From: an uncultured Pelagimonas sp.
Lineage (GTDB): Bacteria > Pseudomonadota > Alphaproteobacteria > Rhodobacterales > Rhodobacteraceae
Assembly (NCBI RefSeq): GCF_947498515.1
Contig: NZ_CANMKO010000003.1
Location: forward strand, 186,001-250,000
Direction of reading: 5' to 3'
Length of the DNA: 64,000 nt
In this document: positions 24,733 to 33,203 of the stretch, piece by piece
Numbering within the stretch: position 1 is the first letter of the stretch
Layout of the letters: each line of letters opens with the position of its first letter
The notes under the pieces: model-generated
Databases searched by the model: none
Told to the model about the DNA's origin: nothing
What the model saw: the letters and a program-made list of their open reading frames with translations, nothing else
Program-made: the position numbers and the translations under genes

Positions 24733-26142
24733 TCAGCCAGCTTCTGGCGGACTTAGCGGTGTGATGTGGTTCACAAAGGCCACGATCTGGGGATCGGGCA
24801 TACTTAGGGTGCCGCCGCTGAACGTGCTGGTCGATGTGCTGTGGGACGAACTGCTGGAACTTGAGCCACCCGAATGGAACGGCCCAAAGTTGCAGCCGCC
24901 ACTGGCTGAAACCGCGGTGCTCATAGCGTCGCTATCCTGCGTTGTCCAATTGGCCGTGATGGACAGATCTTTGACAATGACAAAGGCCGTTGGCACCACA
25001 GGCATCTCTTGATGGCCTTTGGTAAGCGCCTGAGAGATGGCTTTTAGATTGCCTTCTGAGACCCATCCTTTGGGCTGGCCCAACAGTTTCCAATCATTCA
25101 GGTTGAAGAGTGAGGAGCTGTACCAGGGGCGTTCAATCGTGACGGTCATCATTTGACCGGTGATCGACAGGTTGTTGCCCTGCATGTGATGGGATTTATG
25201 GGTGGTTTTTCCAGCGGATTTCTCAGACCAACCAATCAGGCCGAGGAAAGATGATCCGGCGGATTCCTGATATTGTGCCATATAGGAACTGTCGGATGTG
25301 TGGAGATAGTTGCTGTTGAGCGAGAAGCTCATCCAACCCTCGGCCTTATTGCTGTCATAAAAATTTGAAGGTGACGCAGAGGTCAGCCACCAAGGGCCAC
25401 CCCCGGGAACAAGTGCCTCTTGTTGGGACGATGCCATAAGGGATTTGGTGTCATTGATGACATTGGCAACGATGTTGTTATCACTAGACGCCAGAAAAGC
25501 GAGGACCTCTTCGACTTCGGATTTCGCCCCGAGATTGTTCCAGTTTTCCCAAGCCGTCTGGATGGCGTTTTCAAGTATAGGAACCTTTGCTTCGAACTTT
25601 TCCTGCTGCTTTGGTTTGCTCAGGTCATAGTTGAGGAAGGTGGCGCGATAATTCGCGAGGGCATCTGCATAGTTCTTTTGGTATTTGAGATACTCCGTAT
25701 AAGTCGGGCTGGGCCCTTGGCTGATTTTAGACTTTCCGGTGAGCGGATCGGTGGTCTTGACCTCGGAATGGAGAAATTTCATTGCGTTTTTGTATTCCGC
25801 AATGTCTTTCTTTGACGGCTCAACCGTCGCGTCCGCGCCGTCAACAATTTCCTTAAAGAGCTTGCCCACCGCGTTGCCGGACGGTGTGTAAACCGGGGTG
25901 ATACCGCCGGTGATGTTGAACCGATCATAAAACGCCTCGGCGCTGGTCAGATCACCGGCCGGGTTGTTTGGGCTGGCCATGTTCTTGAAATCACTCAGGT
26001 TGATGGACCCATCTGTGACAAGCTGAACGAGGGTTTTGGACGGGTCATTGACCGCCGGGCTGTTGCCGGTGGAATAGGTGACCATTTCAAAGATCCGGTC
26101 GTAAAAGGCTTGCATCACCTTGAGTTCTTGTGCCTTGTCCAT
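24733..26142 (-). CDS. Unrecognised protein with helical N-terminus and RPW/GQP domain
   Basis: 469 residues from the ATG at 26142 (AAGGAG 8 bases upstream; a longer frame to 26175 overlaps the preceding gene). Residues 1-250 look mainly helical and charged; 250-330 are Ser/Tyr/Asn-rich with WWLTSASPSNFYDS; 333-469 carry the domain shared with the next protein (VTIERPWYSSSLFNL, GQPKGWVSEG, MPVVPTAFVIVKDLSITANW, FGPF). Between the GPF turn and the C-terminal strand is a serine stretch (425-440). No membrane segment or signal peptide. The N-terminal 'YDRIFEMVTYSTGNSP' element is not shared with the paralogue. Function unknown; it probably assembles with the other products of this operon. Confidence 0.7.
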   Translation of the reverse strand: MDKAQELKVMQAFYDRIFEMVTYSTGNSPAVNDPSKTLVQLVTDGSINLSDFKNMASPNNPAGDLTSAEAFYDRFNITGGITPVYTPSGNAVGKLFKEIVDGADATVEPSKKDIAEYKNAMKFLHSEVKTTDPLTGKSKISQGPSPTYTEYLKYQKNYADALANYRATFLNYDLSKPKQQEKFEAKVPILENAIQTAWENWNNLGAKSEVEEVLAFLASSDNNIVANVINDTKSLMASSQQEALVPGGGPWWLTSASPSNFYDSNKAEGWMSFSLNSNYLHTSDSSYMAQYQESAGSSFLGLIGWSEKSAGKTTHKSHHMQGNNLSITGQMMTVTIERPWYSSSLFNLNDWKLLGQPKGWVSEGNLKAISQALTKGHQEMPVVPTAFVIVKDLSITANWTTQDSDAMSTAVSASGGCNFGPFHSGGSSSSSSSHSTSTSTFSGGTLSMPDPQIVAFVNHITPLSPPEAG

Positions 26143-26171
26143 TGGTTTTCTCCTTGGGTTTTTAGGGTGGT

Positions 26172-27194
26172 TCACAAAAGAACGAGCAGCAGGGCATCAT
26201 CCAAAAGTGCATCAACGGCCAAATCGCCAACGGCCTCTTCACCTGCTGTGGCGGCGATATCGAGCCCGCCGTCTTCAACAGCAGTTTCGCCGATCTCTGC
26301 GCCTGCTTCGTCAAGTTGGGCTTCGGCCACATCGGGCACTTCGTCGACACCAAGATCATCGGCTTGAAGTGCGCGTAGCGCGTCCGCCGCCTCTTCCATG
26401 GTCTCTCCGGTTTCCCCCATCTGGGTTTCGATTTCCGATTGCTGAAGTGTCGCGACCTCGCCTTGGGATTCGCTCATTTCCGAGATTTCGGGGCTGAGTT
26501 CGCCGCGGACATTCATCACCTCGGCCTCATCGCCGGCCTCTTGGGCCTTGGTCGCTTTTTTAATCAGGTCGTAGATCATGAAGGCCTGATTGATCTGACC
26601 CATATATTTGGCGATCAAATTGAACGTCTTCATGAAAGAGCTTTCATGTTTGGACGTTTTGGGGGCCGCGGGAGGAACAACCAACCCGGTGATCTTTTTG
26701 CCTAAATAGGTGCCCATAAAGGCCGGAACCCGGTTGGTCGCATTGGTTTTGTTCGAACTGTTGTCGCCTTTTTTGCCGGGGGGCGTGGCCATGTAGAACA
26801 GGAGATTGGCCTCACTGAAGGTCATGTTTAGAAACGAAAACGTGACCTTTGGCTCGGCGACACCATCCATCGTGACACTGCCATCCTTGCCGATCACCAA
26901 CAGAGGGCCATCCGACCAATCTGTTTCACCTTTGGGGCAAACCTGTGTGTGATAGGTGCCGGCCCAATGGGCGGGTTCGGATAAGATGGGTTTGCCATAT
27001 TGCGCCACCTGATCAATGGTGCAGCTATAGCCTTTTTGAACCAAGAAATTGTCGAGTTCGGCCGTGCTGAATTTCGGGTTGATCTGAATGATCTTACGCT
27101 CGGCTGCGATAAAAGCGTTGAGCAATTTGATATTGGAGGCAAGCGCCGTCGCGAAAGACTTCGCTGCCGTAATGGCTGCGGGTGAATCTGTCAT
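26172..27194 (-). CDS. Unrecognised protein, architecture C (helical head, beta domain, acidic tail)
   Basis: 340 residues. Residues 1-68 are helical (AKSFATALASNIKLLNAFIA, then LDNFLVQKGYSCTIDQVAQYG); 70-172 are a beta domain opening with 'AHWAGTYHTQV' and containing 'GPLLVIGKDG'; 185-212 are a moderately hydrophobic helix (FNLIAKYMGQINQAFMIYDL); 215-340 are a Glu/Ala-rich, strongly acidic tail that ends in hydrophobic VDALLDDALLLVLL. The first two regions align with the proteins encoded at 27263 and 28478. The head resembles, loosely, the Nif11-type leader pattern (hydrophobic spacing then GY..T), which is only a suggestion. Function unknown. Confidence 0.7.
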   Translation of the reverse strand: MTDSPAAITAAKSFATALASNIKLLNAFIAAERKIIQINPKFSTAELDNFLVQKGYSCTIDQVAQYGKPILSEPAHWAGTYHTQVCPKGETDWSDGPLLVIGKDGSVTMDGVAEPKVTFSFLNMTFSEANLLFYMATPPGKKGDNSSNKTNATNRVPAFMGTYLGKKITGLVVPPAAPKTSKHESSFMKTFNLIAKYMGQINQAFMIYDLIKKATKAQEAGDEAEVMNVRGELSPEISEMSESQGEVATLQQSEIETQMGETGETMEEAADALRALQADDLGVDEVPDVAEAQLDEAGAEIGETAVEDGGLDIAATAGEEAVGDLAVDALLDDALLLVLL

Positions 27195-27262
27195 GGGTCT
27201 GATCCTGATTGAGAGGAGGGGCGGTGTCCGGAGGGAGGAGGCCAGACACCGCGGAGATAAGG

Positions 27263-28447
27263 TTAGATGAAGTCTTCGGCCCCGGTGGTTAGAATGTCTT
27301 CGCCATCCTCCATGGCACCGCCTTCGCCTTCCTCACCTTCTTCGCCTTCGCCTGAGACGGTATTGGGCTCTTCACCCTCGGCCTCAACCTCACTTTCGAT
27401 GGCGTCTTGGGCGACCTCGGACTCTTCTTCAGACAGCTCCAGGTCTTCCATATCCGAAGGCGGTTCCATATCGGGGAGCTCTTCAGGTTCCAAAGAAGGA
27501 GAGGCATCCTCAGATCCGATTTCGAACTCCTCGTCCGACATTTCCTCGACTGGCTCGCGCACATCCTCGGCTTGATCCGCCGCCTGATCACCGGCCTTCT
27601 CGCTGACCTCTTGATCGTCCTCGGCCTTCTTCAGCTTGTCCTCATCGGCCTTGCTGCCTTCGCCACTGTCGATTTTCTTCTTCAGCTCTTGAATCTCTTT
27701 TCCGGTCTTATAAAGCATGCCAATATTCACGGCCATGAACAGCGCCTGACTGACCATGTTGATAATTTGATTGGCATATTCCAACGTCTTAAGGCTTGAG
27801 CTGGTCTGTGGCGGGGCCTTTTTTGTCGCGCCTTGGCCTTGTTCGCTTTTGGGATCAACGAGCACACCGGCGTAGGTGTATTTTGTGCCGCCCTCTGTGA
27901 TTATACCGGCAAAAGAGCGCCGGGCTTTGCCCGCCACATTGCGCACGCCCATGATCAGACGCCCAGACGTTGCGTTAAGCCCATCCGAGCTGTCCCAGCT
28001 CAGAACCAGCTGATTGAACTTGTAGTTAATGAGCTCGGCCTTGGCGACAGAGACAAAGGGCGCGACATTATTCTTGCCCGAACCAACAACCGAAACCACG
28101 CTGCCTTCTTCGCTGGATGAGCTGCCAGAAGTCGAGCGCGTGGTTTTATAAAGCCCTGACCAGTAATAGATTTTGTACGCCGGAAGTTTTTGCTGCGCCT
28201 GAATCACATAATCATAGGTCGTATTAAAATCATCGACCTTATTGAGGCTTTTCTGAGCGATGAAATTGTCCATTATCTGAACTTCATACGTCTTGTCTTG
28301 CAACGCTTTGGTCAGCGTGTCGAACCAGCCAAGCAACAGGGTTTTGTCCTGCACCATCTTCAGAGCAAAGCGATTGGCATCTTTGATCAACTTGGGGTCG
28401 TCGAGTTTGGGTTTCGTTTTGGGCGCATCGGTTGCGGTCATCGCCAT
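27263..28447 (-). CDS. Unrecognised protein, architecture B (helical head, beta domain, hydrophobic helix, acidic tail)
   Basis: 394 residues. Head 20-90 (LIKDANRFALKMVQDKTLLL and IMDNFIAQKSLNKVDDFNTTY); beta domain 92-200 opening with 'IYYWSGLYKTTRS', containing a Ser/Gly-rich loop (105-125) and 'LVLSWDSSDGLNATSGRLIMG'; hydrophobic helix 224-247 (ANQIINMVSQALFMAVNIGM); Lys-rich segment 248-275; then ~120 residues dominated by Glu and Asp. The tail has almost no basic residue and is probably disordered. Same layout as the neighbours at 26172 and 28478, so the three likely arose by tandem duplication and may form a hetero-oligomer. No enzyme motif is seen. Confidence 0.7.
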   Translation of the reverse strand: MAMTATDAPKTKPKLDDPKLIKDANRFALKMVQDKTLLLGWFDTLTKALQDKTYEVQIMDNFIAQKSLNKVDDFNTTYDYVIQAQQKLPAYKIYYWSGLYKTTRSTSGSSSSEEGSVVSVVGSGKNNVAPFVSVAKAELINYKFNQLVLSWDSSDGLNATSGRLIMGVRNVAGKARRSFAGIITEGGTKYTYAGVLVDPKSEQGQGATKKAPPQTSSSLKTLEYANQIINMVSQALFMAVNIGMLYKTGKEIQELKKKIDSGEGSKADEDKLKKAEDDQEVSEKAGDQAADQAEDVREPVEEMSDEEFEIGSEDASPSLEPEELPDMEPPSDMEDLELSEEESEVAQDAIESEVEAEGEEPNTVSGEGEEGEEGEGGAMEDGEDILTTGAEDFI

Positions 28448-28477
28448 TGTCTCTCTCCGTGTTTTGAAATCTGGGGG

Positions 28478-29581
28478 TTAGTCTTCTTCTGGCATCGCTA
28501 GGACGCTGCTATCGACGTCGACACCTCCGCCTTCGCCCTCCGGGCCTTCGCGAACGACTACCGGGCTAGGGTCTGCTTGCTCGGCCAAGGCGGCGGCGGC
28601 GTCACGTTGTTCGCCGACCTGCTGTTCGGCTGCTGCCGCCCGAAGCCCAGCGCGGGCATCGGCCACATCGGGCAGGGGAGCCGCCGCGTCGTTTGCGCGG
28701 ACAGCTTGATCAAATTGTGCGTCCGGAATGTCCCTGACCTGTTGCGCGGCATCCTGAACATTGTCCGCCTGACCAGCCTGGGCCGCGGCGGCATCCTGAT
28801 CGTCTTGCTGGGCCTGTAGCGCGTCTTGTTGGTCTTGTTGGTTGTCTGGATTGTCTCTGGCTGCTCGCTCTTTTTCCGCCCGGTCGAGGTTTTTCTCTTT
28901 CCACTGCTTGCCGATCCAAAGCATCGCGGCAACGGCGCCAACCATCGCAACGATTGACCCCAATGCCGTAATCAGCGGCAGAAGTTCGACAAGGCCAGGG
29001 GGCAAGAGTTTCTTGTCTTTTTCACTCACATCTCCTGAAGTTTCCGTGCCGATTACCAGGTGCTTTTTGTCATCGCTATCTGTCCAAGTGCCGGAAAAGA
29101 CCCGTTCGGTGGTGTTGGTTTGGGTCGGAATGAGATTGAAGATCAGCTTGCCAGCGCTGTTTTGAACTCCCGATTTATCCCATTGCAGTGTCAGGGCTTT
29201 GAAACTCGGATCGATGATTTCAGATCGTCCGAGACCAATATGATAGGGTTTGTCCGGGTCTAATGTGGCGGCAATAACAAGCGTCGGCCCCGTGCTCTTG
29301 GCCTGAGTTTTGGGGTCAATGAGCGTGGTTTTGTAGAACCCGTTCCAATACATCAGTGTGTAGACTTGCATGACCTGCTGAGAGGCCAGCACCGCGTCGT
29401 AATCGGTGGCGTAATCCGCCATGCCATTTTGCGATTTGGTCTGAATAAAGCCGTTGGCTGCGGTGATCATCGCATCGGGGGTGGGATATTTCTTGGCGAG
29501 CAGGGTCGCAAAGGAAATGAGCATCCCTTTGTTGGTCAGCAGATCGGTATTGAATTTCAAGGCTTCGCTGTTCTTCGACAT
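28478..29581 (-). CDS. Unrecognised protein, architecture A (helical head, beta domain, transmembrane helix, acidic tail)
   Basis: 367 residues, first gene of the five-gene leftward operon. Head 1-70 (ISFATLLAKKYPTPDAMITA, then GFIQTKSQNGMADYATDY); beta domain 74-182 opening with 'LMYWNGFYKTTLIDP' and including 'LTLQWDKSGVQNSAGKLIFN' (compare the same stretch in the neighbour at 27263); a clear transmembrane helix 198-223 (LPLITALGSIVAMVGAVAAM); a basic stop-transfer patch; and a Gln/Asp/Ala-rich tail. With no signal peptide, the likely topology places head and beta domain on one side and the long tail on the other side of the inner membrane. Function unknown. Confidence 0.72.
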   Translation of the reverse strand: MSKNSEALKFNTDLLTNKGMLISFATLLAKKYPTPDAMITAANGFIQTKSQNGMADYATDYDAVLASQQVMQVYTLMYWNGFYKTTLIDPKTQAKSTGPTLVIAATLDPDKPYHIGLGRSEIIDPSFKALTLQWDKSGVQNSAGKLIFNLIPTQTNTTERVFSGTWTDSDDKKHLVIGTETSGDVSEKDKKLLPPGLVELLPLITALGSIVAMVGAVAAMLWIGKQWKEKNLDRAEKERAARDNPDNQQDQQDALQAQQDDQDAAAAQAGQADNVQDAAQQVRDIPDAQFDQAVRANDAAAPLPDVADARAGLRAAAAEQQVGEQRDAAAALAEQADPSPVVVREGPEGEGGGVDVDSSVLAMPEED

Positions 29582-29807
29582 CTTCCGTCTCCCTTGGCGA
29601 TTTTCGGTGTTGAGAAAACGCTAGTCGGCGAGCGGCACCGGAGTCGTGAAGGAAACCCGAAAAAAAGACGAAAGCTCGGACAGGAAAATTTCGTGAATTC
29701 TTCGGATCAATTTCAGGCGTTCAGATTTGCGGCAGGGCAGGGTGCCAGTGACCAGATCACTTGGGTCTGGCCCGAACAACCACACGCAAGAAACAGGGAA
29801 AAAAACC
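29582..29807. promoter_or_regulatory. Divergent promoter region of the uncharacterised cluster
   Basis: 226 bases between the leftward five-gene operon and the rightward DUF1842-like gene; it must hold both promoters. A-rich runs occur near 29650-29690. No clear dyad or canonical promoter boxes could be fixed by eye. Confidence 0.4.
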
Positions 29808-30224
29808 ATGGACGCTAAAGTTGAAAATACCGCAACCGGGCTGTTTCCAGTCCATTATCGCTGCTCAACCGGAATGGCCGGAGCACCGGAGTTAACGTTG
29901 TCATTGATGGTGAACACCCCCAATCGGATGGTGTCCGGCATCGGCAGTGTCACGCAAGCAATCCTGCCATCAAACATTGTGACGGCGCAGCTCACCGGGA
30001 GCTATCAGGAATACTCTGACGTCAATGGGCCAAACTATATTGTTTCGCTCGATGGCTACGCACCGGTTGTAGTCAACAACGACACAAGCCCGGTTTTGCA
30101 GGTCGAGATGACGCTTGTCGGCGGTTGGGAAACTGGCACCGCGAATTTCAGTTTCCGCCGTGCGCCGCAGGGCCCGACGACCCACATCACCGACGCCAAA
30201 GTCACGTTGGTCACCCAGAGCTGA
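29808..30224 (+). CDS. DUF1842-like protein
   Basis: 138 residues from the ATG at 29808 (a GGGA site upstream). All-beta appearance: 'GLFPVHYRCSTGMAGAPEL', 'LSLMVNTPNRMVSGIGSVT', 'QLTGSYQEYS' and a closing 'GTANFSFRRAP' hairpin with 'VTLV'. This follows the pattern I recall for DUF1842, a small family of unknown function in Proteobacteria. No signal peptide. It is transcribed away from the five-gene operon and is followed after 43 bp by a second unknown gene, suggesting a two-gene unit. The family assignment is from memory and should be read as probable. Confidence 0.6.
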   Translation: MDAKVENTATGLFPVHYRCSTGMAGAPELTLSLMVNTPNRMVSGIGSVTQAILPSNIVTAQLTGSYQEYSDVNGPNYIVSLDGYAPVVVNNDTSPVLQVEMTLVGGWETGTANFSFRRAPQGPTTHITDAKVTLVTQS

Positions 30225-30267
30225 TTGGCTGCCTGAAAACCTGTGATCCAAGAAAAGGACAATAGTC

Positions 30268-30912
30268 ATGATAAATATTCCGCAGCCGATCACCGACGTG
30301 ACGGTATACCCCTACATCACCGCTCCGATTGAATTGGAGCCTGTCATCAAAAACGCATCCGGCACCTATTCTATTGGAACGCTGACCACGCATGTGTTTT
30401 ACAACATGGACCTCCATGGCGGTGATCACGTCGGCAAACTCGAAAACGGTGGGGCCTATTTCGCCGAAGCCACGGACGCCGAAGGCAATCGGTTCCGCAC
30501 CCATTGGATGCATTGCACGGGGGGAGGAGACCAGCCGACCTTTGGTTTGACGCAGAACCTGTCGCATCCCGATCTGTCGACAGCGGCGTTGCCGGCAAGC
30601 GAGGGGCGCTACATTCCGCTCGAAAAACTGGTCGATTTTGAGACTTCCATCAGCTTTAAACCACCGGCGATCGGAACAATGGAGGTTGATTTGGGCAAGT
30701 CTGGCATGCTGATCGCAACACGGACGGGAACGCCCCATGTGAACGGTTTCATCATCGAAAACCCGACCTTGCCGCATTTCTGGACCGTTGGAAGTCGTAA
30801 TATTTCAATTGGTGCGAAATCCGCGAAAACGGGCAAGCCCATCGGCTACGACAACCTAACTCTGGTGAGCGCGACTGACAAGGAATGCGTGTTCCTACAA
30901 CAGTTCATCTGA
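30268..30912 (+). CDS. Unrecognised beta-rich protein
   Basis: 214 residues, AAAAGGA ribosome site. No named family recognised. It is predicted to be mostly beta strands with several aromatic and His residues ('FYNMDLHGGDHVGKLENGG', 'RTHWMHCTGGG', 'NPTLPHFWTVGSRNISIGAK'). No signal peptide or membrane segment. It lies between the DUF1842-like gene and the large regulator, so it belongs to the same cluster by position. A cluster of His (HGGDH, HWMHC) could bind a metal, but nothing identifies a catalytic site. Confidence 0.65.
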   Translation: MINIPQPITDVTVYPYITAPIELEPVIKNASGTYSIGTLTTHVFYNMDLHGGDHVGKLENGGAYFAEATDAEGNRFRTHWMHCTGGGDQPTFGLTQNLSHPDLSTAALPASEGRYIPLEKLVDFETSISFKPPAIGTMEVDLGKSGMLIATRTGTPHVNGFIIENPTLPHFWTVGSRNISIGAKSAKTGKPIGYDNLTLVSATDKECVFLQQFI

Positions 30913-31076
30913 GTTGAAACGCCGCTGCAACCCGCCCCCAAAGTATTGGGATGCAGCGGCACGTCGGACCGATTGAAATCCCCATGCAACATCAACACAA
31001 TTCTTTTTTGACCGTACAGGATGGCATGACGAACAGGGTATCGCCGGATGGAAAGATGCGTATCACCTATTTTTCA

Positions 31077-31111
31077 TTTGGTAGAATTGCCCTTTGGTCA
31101 ATTATACCAAA
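31077..31111. promoter_or_regulatory. TTTGGT repeats upstream of the regulator gene
   Basis: Within an A/T-rich segment, TTTGGT occurs as direct repeats at 31077 and 31093 (16 bp apart) and as an inverted copy ACCAAA at 31106-31111, the last two forming TTTGGT-CAATTAT-ACCAAA. OmpR-type winged helices bind tandem direct repeats, so this may be an autoregulatory site for the regulator at 31188. Confidence 0.4.
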
Positions 31112-31187
31112 AGATGTATGTCATAAGTTAACGACCACGTGGGCCGGGGGGCGGAACGTGGACGACATACGTCAAAAGGAGGAAGGA

Positions 31188-33176
31188 GTGCCGTCGGATT
31201 TCGGGCCCTTGGTGGAGATTCCACTTGGACAACTAACCTATGTTCCGTCGCGCCGACAATTGTTGGATGCGCAGGGTGATACCGTTTATTTGCGCCCTCA
31301 AACCGAAAAAACCCTCGCCCTTCTGATTGAGAGAATTGGTGAACTTGTCCCTCGGGACACCTTGATCGAAACCATTTGGCCCGATCTCAACGTCACAGAT
31401 GACAGCCTCACCCAATGTATTGCCGATATTCGGCGCGCGATCGGTGACAGCAAACGCACCATCCTGCAAACGGTTCCAAAGCGTGGCTTCATCCTGAATT
31501 ACCCAACCGGCAAACAACACCGTTTGGCCACCCAGTCAGCAGGTTTTGCCGAAGCGGCGGCACCTTTTGAAACCAGAGATGCCGCGGTAGTTCATTTGCA
31601 AGGGGATGCAGGCCAGATACCTTTGTCGGTGACGGATGGAACATTGATTGTCGACAGGGGACAAAATCACCTGACGCTGGTGATGGAAAACCTACCCCAA
31701 GCCTTGCGACGCGCGGTGTCGGGCTTTTCCAATGCGCGCATTCGGGCCGGGATTGACGTCACAGGCAACAGTGCCGTTGCCGCCCGCGATATGGCCGCAC
31801 TTGCCAAACCTGGCGAAACGATCGTGTCTGTTGACGTTAAAGAAGTGTCCGAGGTCGCGGCCGAGTTCGATTTCGAAGATATCGGCGATGTCGCCCTGAA
31901 GACTTCGGGACAGGAAAAACGCCTATTCCGAGCCAGTTCTTTTGACCCAAGTTCAGCCATCCAACCGCGTCTTTTGAATGGTGAGATGTTGCCGACCATC
32001 GCCGTTATTTCCCCGCGTCCGATTGCCCAAGAAGGGTATCGCGGCGCCTTGGGGGATTTGATTGCCGATGAAATCTCGGGGGCCATGTCCCGGACGCGAG
32101 AAGCGCGGGTCATTTCACGCTTGTCGTGCAGGCCCTACCGGCTTCAAACGGTCAACCAGCGCGAGATTGGCAACCGACTAGGGGCTGATTTCGTTGTCAC
32201 CGGTCGGTATCGCCGACAAGGGAACGACGTGGTGCTGGATATTGATCTTGGCGAAAGCCGAAGTGACGACGTGCTGCATTCTGAACGATATTCGTTTGAA
32301 GAGTCTGAGATCTTTTCCAGTCAAGGCGTTGTTCATGAGATCGTCTCAAGGCTTCGCAAGAATATCGTTTTGAACGAAATCGAACGGGTGCGGTCGCGCC
32401 CTATTGAAAGCCTGAACAATTATACGATGTTATGGGCGGCCGTTGGGTTGATGCACCGCCTGTCACCGTCCGATTTCAACTGGGCCAAAAAGCTATTGGA
32501 AGCGTTGATCGACCGGGCACCACATCACCCAAGCGCGCTTGCTTGGATGGCGAGGTGGCATGTGCTTAAGGCGCAACAAGGGTGGTCAGAGAACGCCGAT
32601 GAAGACGCGACTTTGGCATTGGATTGCGCCTCGCGGGCGTTGGATATGGACCCGGAAAACAGTTTGGCATTGGTGAACCGCGGTATTGTTCTGACAAATC
32701 TTATGGGGCGGTTCGATGATGCGGAGGATGACTATAACACAGCTCTGGCGCTGAATCCGAACGATGCGCATGGTCGGCTTTTGCGTGGCATGCTCTATGC
32801 GTTTCAGGACCGCGGAGCAGAAGGAGTTCGCGATGCCGAACAGGCCCTCGCTCTGGCCCCGCTTGACCCTCATCGGTTTTTCTTTCTCGCGCTGGCGGCC
32901 GGGGCCAACCTGACTGCGGGTGATTATTCACGAACCCTTGAGCTTACCAAAGGCTCGCTTCGGTTGAACCGAACCCATGCGTCAACCTTGAGAATGCTGG
33001 TGGTCGCGCATCAATTGTCGGGTGACGAAGAGGCCGCGCAAAACGCGCTCAAGGAATTAACACGCATGCAGCCTAATTTGACGATAGGAGCCTGGCTTCG
33101 GTCGTCTCCAAGCGCGCCATTTGAGGTGGGCAAACGATTTGCCGGGGCGCTGCGCGCAGCTGGTCTCCCCGAATAG
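31188..33176 (+). CDS. Large cytoplasmic regulator: winged helix, cyclase-like, TolB-like and TPR regions
   Basis: About 662 residues from the GTG at 31188, chosen for the strong AAGGAGG five bases upstream; the frame is open to 30951 but that part is low-complexity promoter-like DNA. Residues 10-107 are an OmpR/CadC-type winged helix (TLIETIWPDLNVTDDSLTQC, TVPKRGFILNY). About 125-245 resemble a degenerate class III nucleotide cyclase ('RIRAGIDVTGNSAVAARDMA', 'ALAKPGETIVS', 'FDFEDIGDVAL') without clear metal Asp residues. About 265-385 match the TolB-N-like part of CadC-type regulators ('IGNRLGADFVVTGRYRR'), and ~400-660 are TPR repeats. No membrane helix, so sensing is cytoplasmic. Likely controller of the surrounding cluster. 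Confidence 0.82.
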   Translation: MPSDFGPLVEIPLGQLTYVPSRRQLLDAQGDTVYLRPQTEKTLALLIERIGELVPRDTLIETIWPDLNVTDDSLTQCIADIRRAIGDSKRTILQTVPKRGFILNYPTGKQHRLATQSAGFAEAAAPFETRDAAVVHLQGDAGQIPLSVTDGTLIVDRGQNHLTLVMENLPQALRRAVSGFSNARIRAGIDVTGNSAVAARDMAALAKPGETIVSVDVKEVSEVAAEFDFEDIGDVALKTSGQEKRLFRASSFDPSSAIQPRLLNGEMLPTIAVISPRPIAQEGYRGALGDLIADEISGAMSRTREARVISRLSCRPYRLQTVNQREIGNRLGADFVVTGRYRRQGNDVVLDIDLGESRSDDVLHSERYSFEESEIFSSQGVVHEIVSRLRKNIVLNEIERVRSRPIESLNNYTMLWAAVGLMHRLSPSDFNWAKKLLEALIDRAPHHPSALAWMARWHVLKAQQGWSENADEDATLALDCASRALDMDPENSLALVNRGIVLTNLMGRFDDAEDDYNTALALNPNDAHGRLLRGMLYAFQDRGAEGVRDAEQALALAPLDPHRFFFLALAAGANLTAGDYSRTLELTKGSLRLNRTHASTLRMLVVAHQLSGDEEAAQNALKELTRMQPNLTIGAWLRSSPSAPFEVGKRFAGALRAAGLPE

Positions 33177-33203
33177 TTTAGGACTTAGGAAAGGACAGGA
33201 TTT

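Noticed and set aside
26110-26497. Two plus-strand frames rich in Ser/Ala/Arg
   Set aside because: Antisense to the acidic-tail coding region of the unknown operon; the acidic codons read backward as Ser/Arg/Leu.
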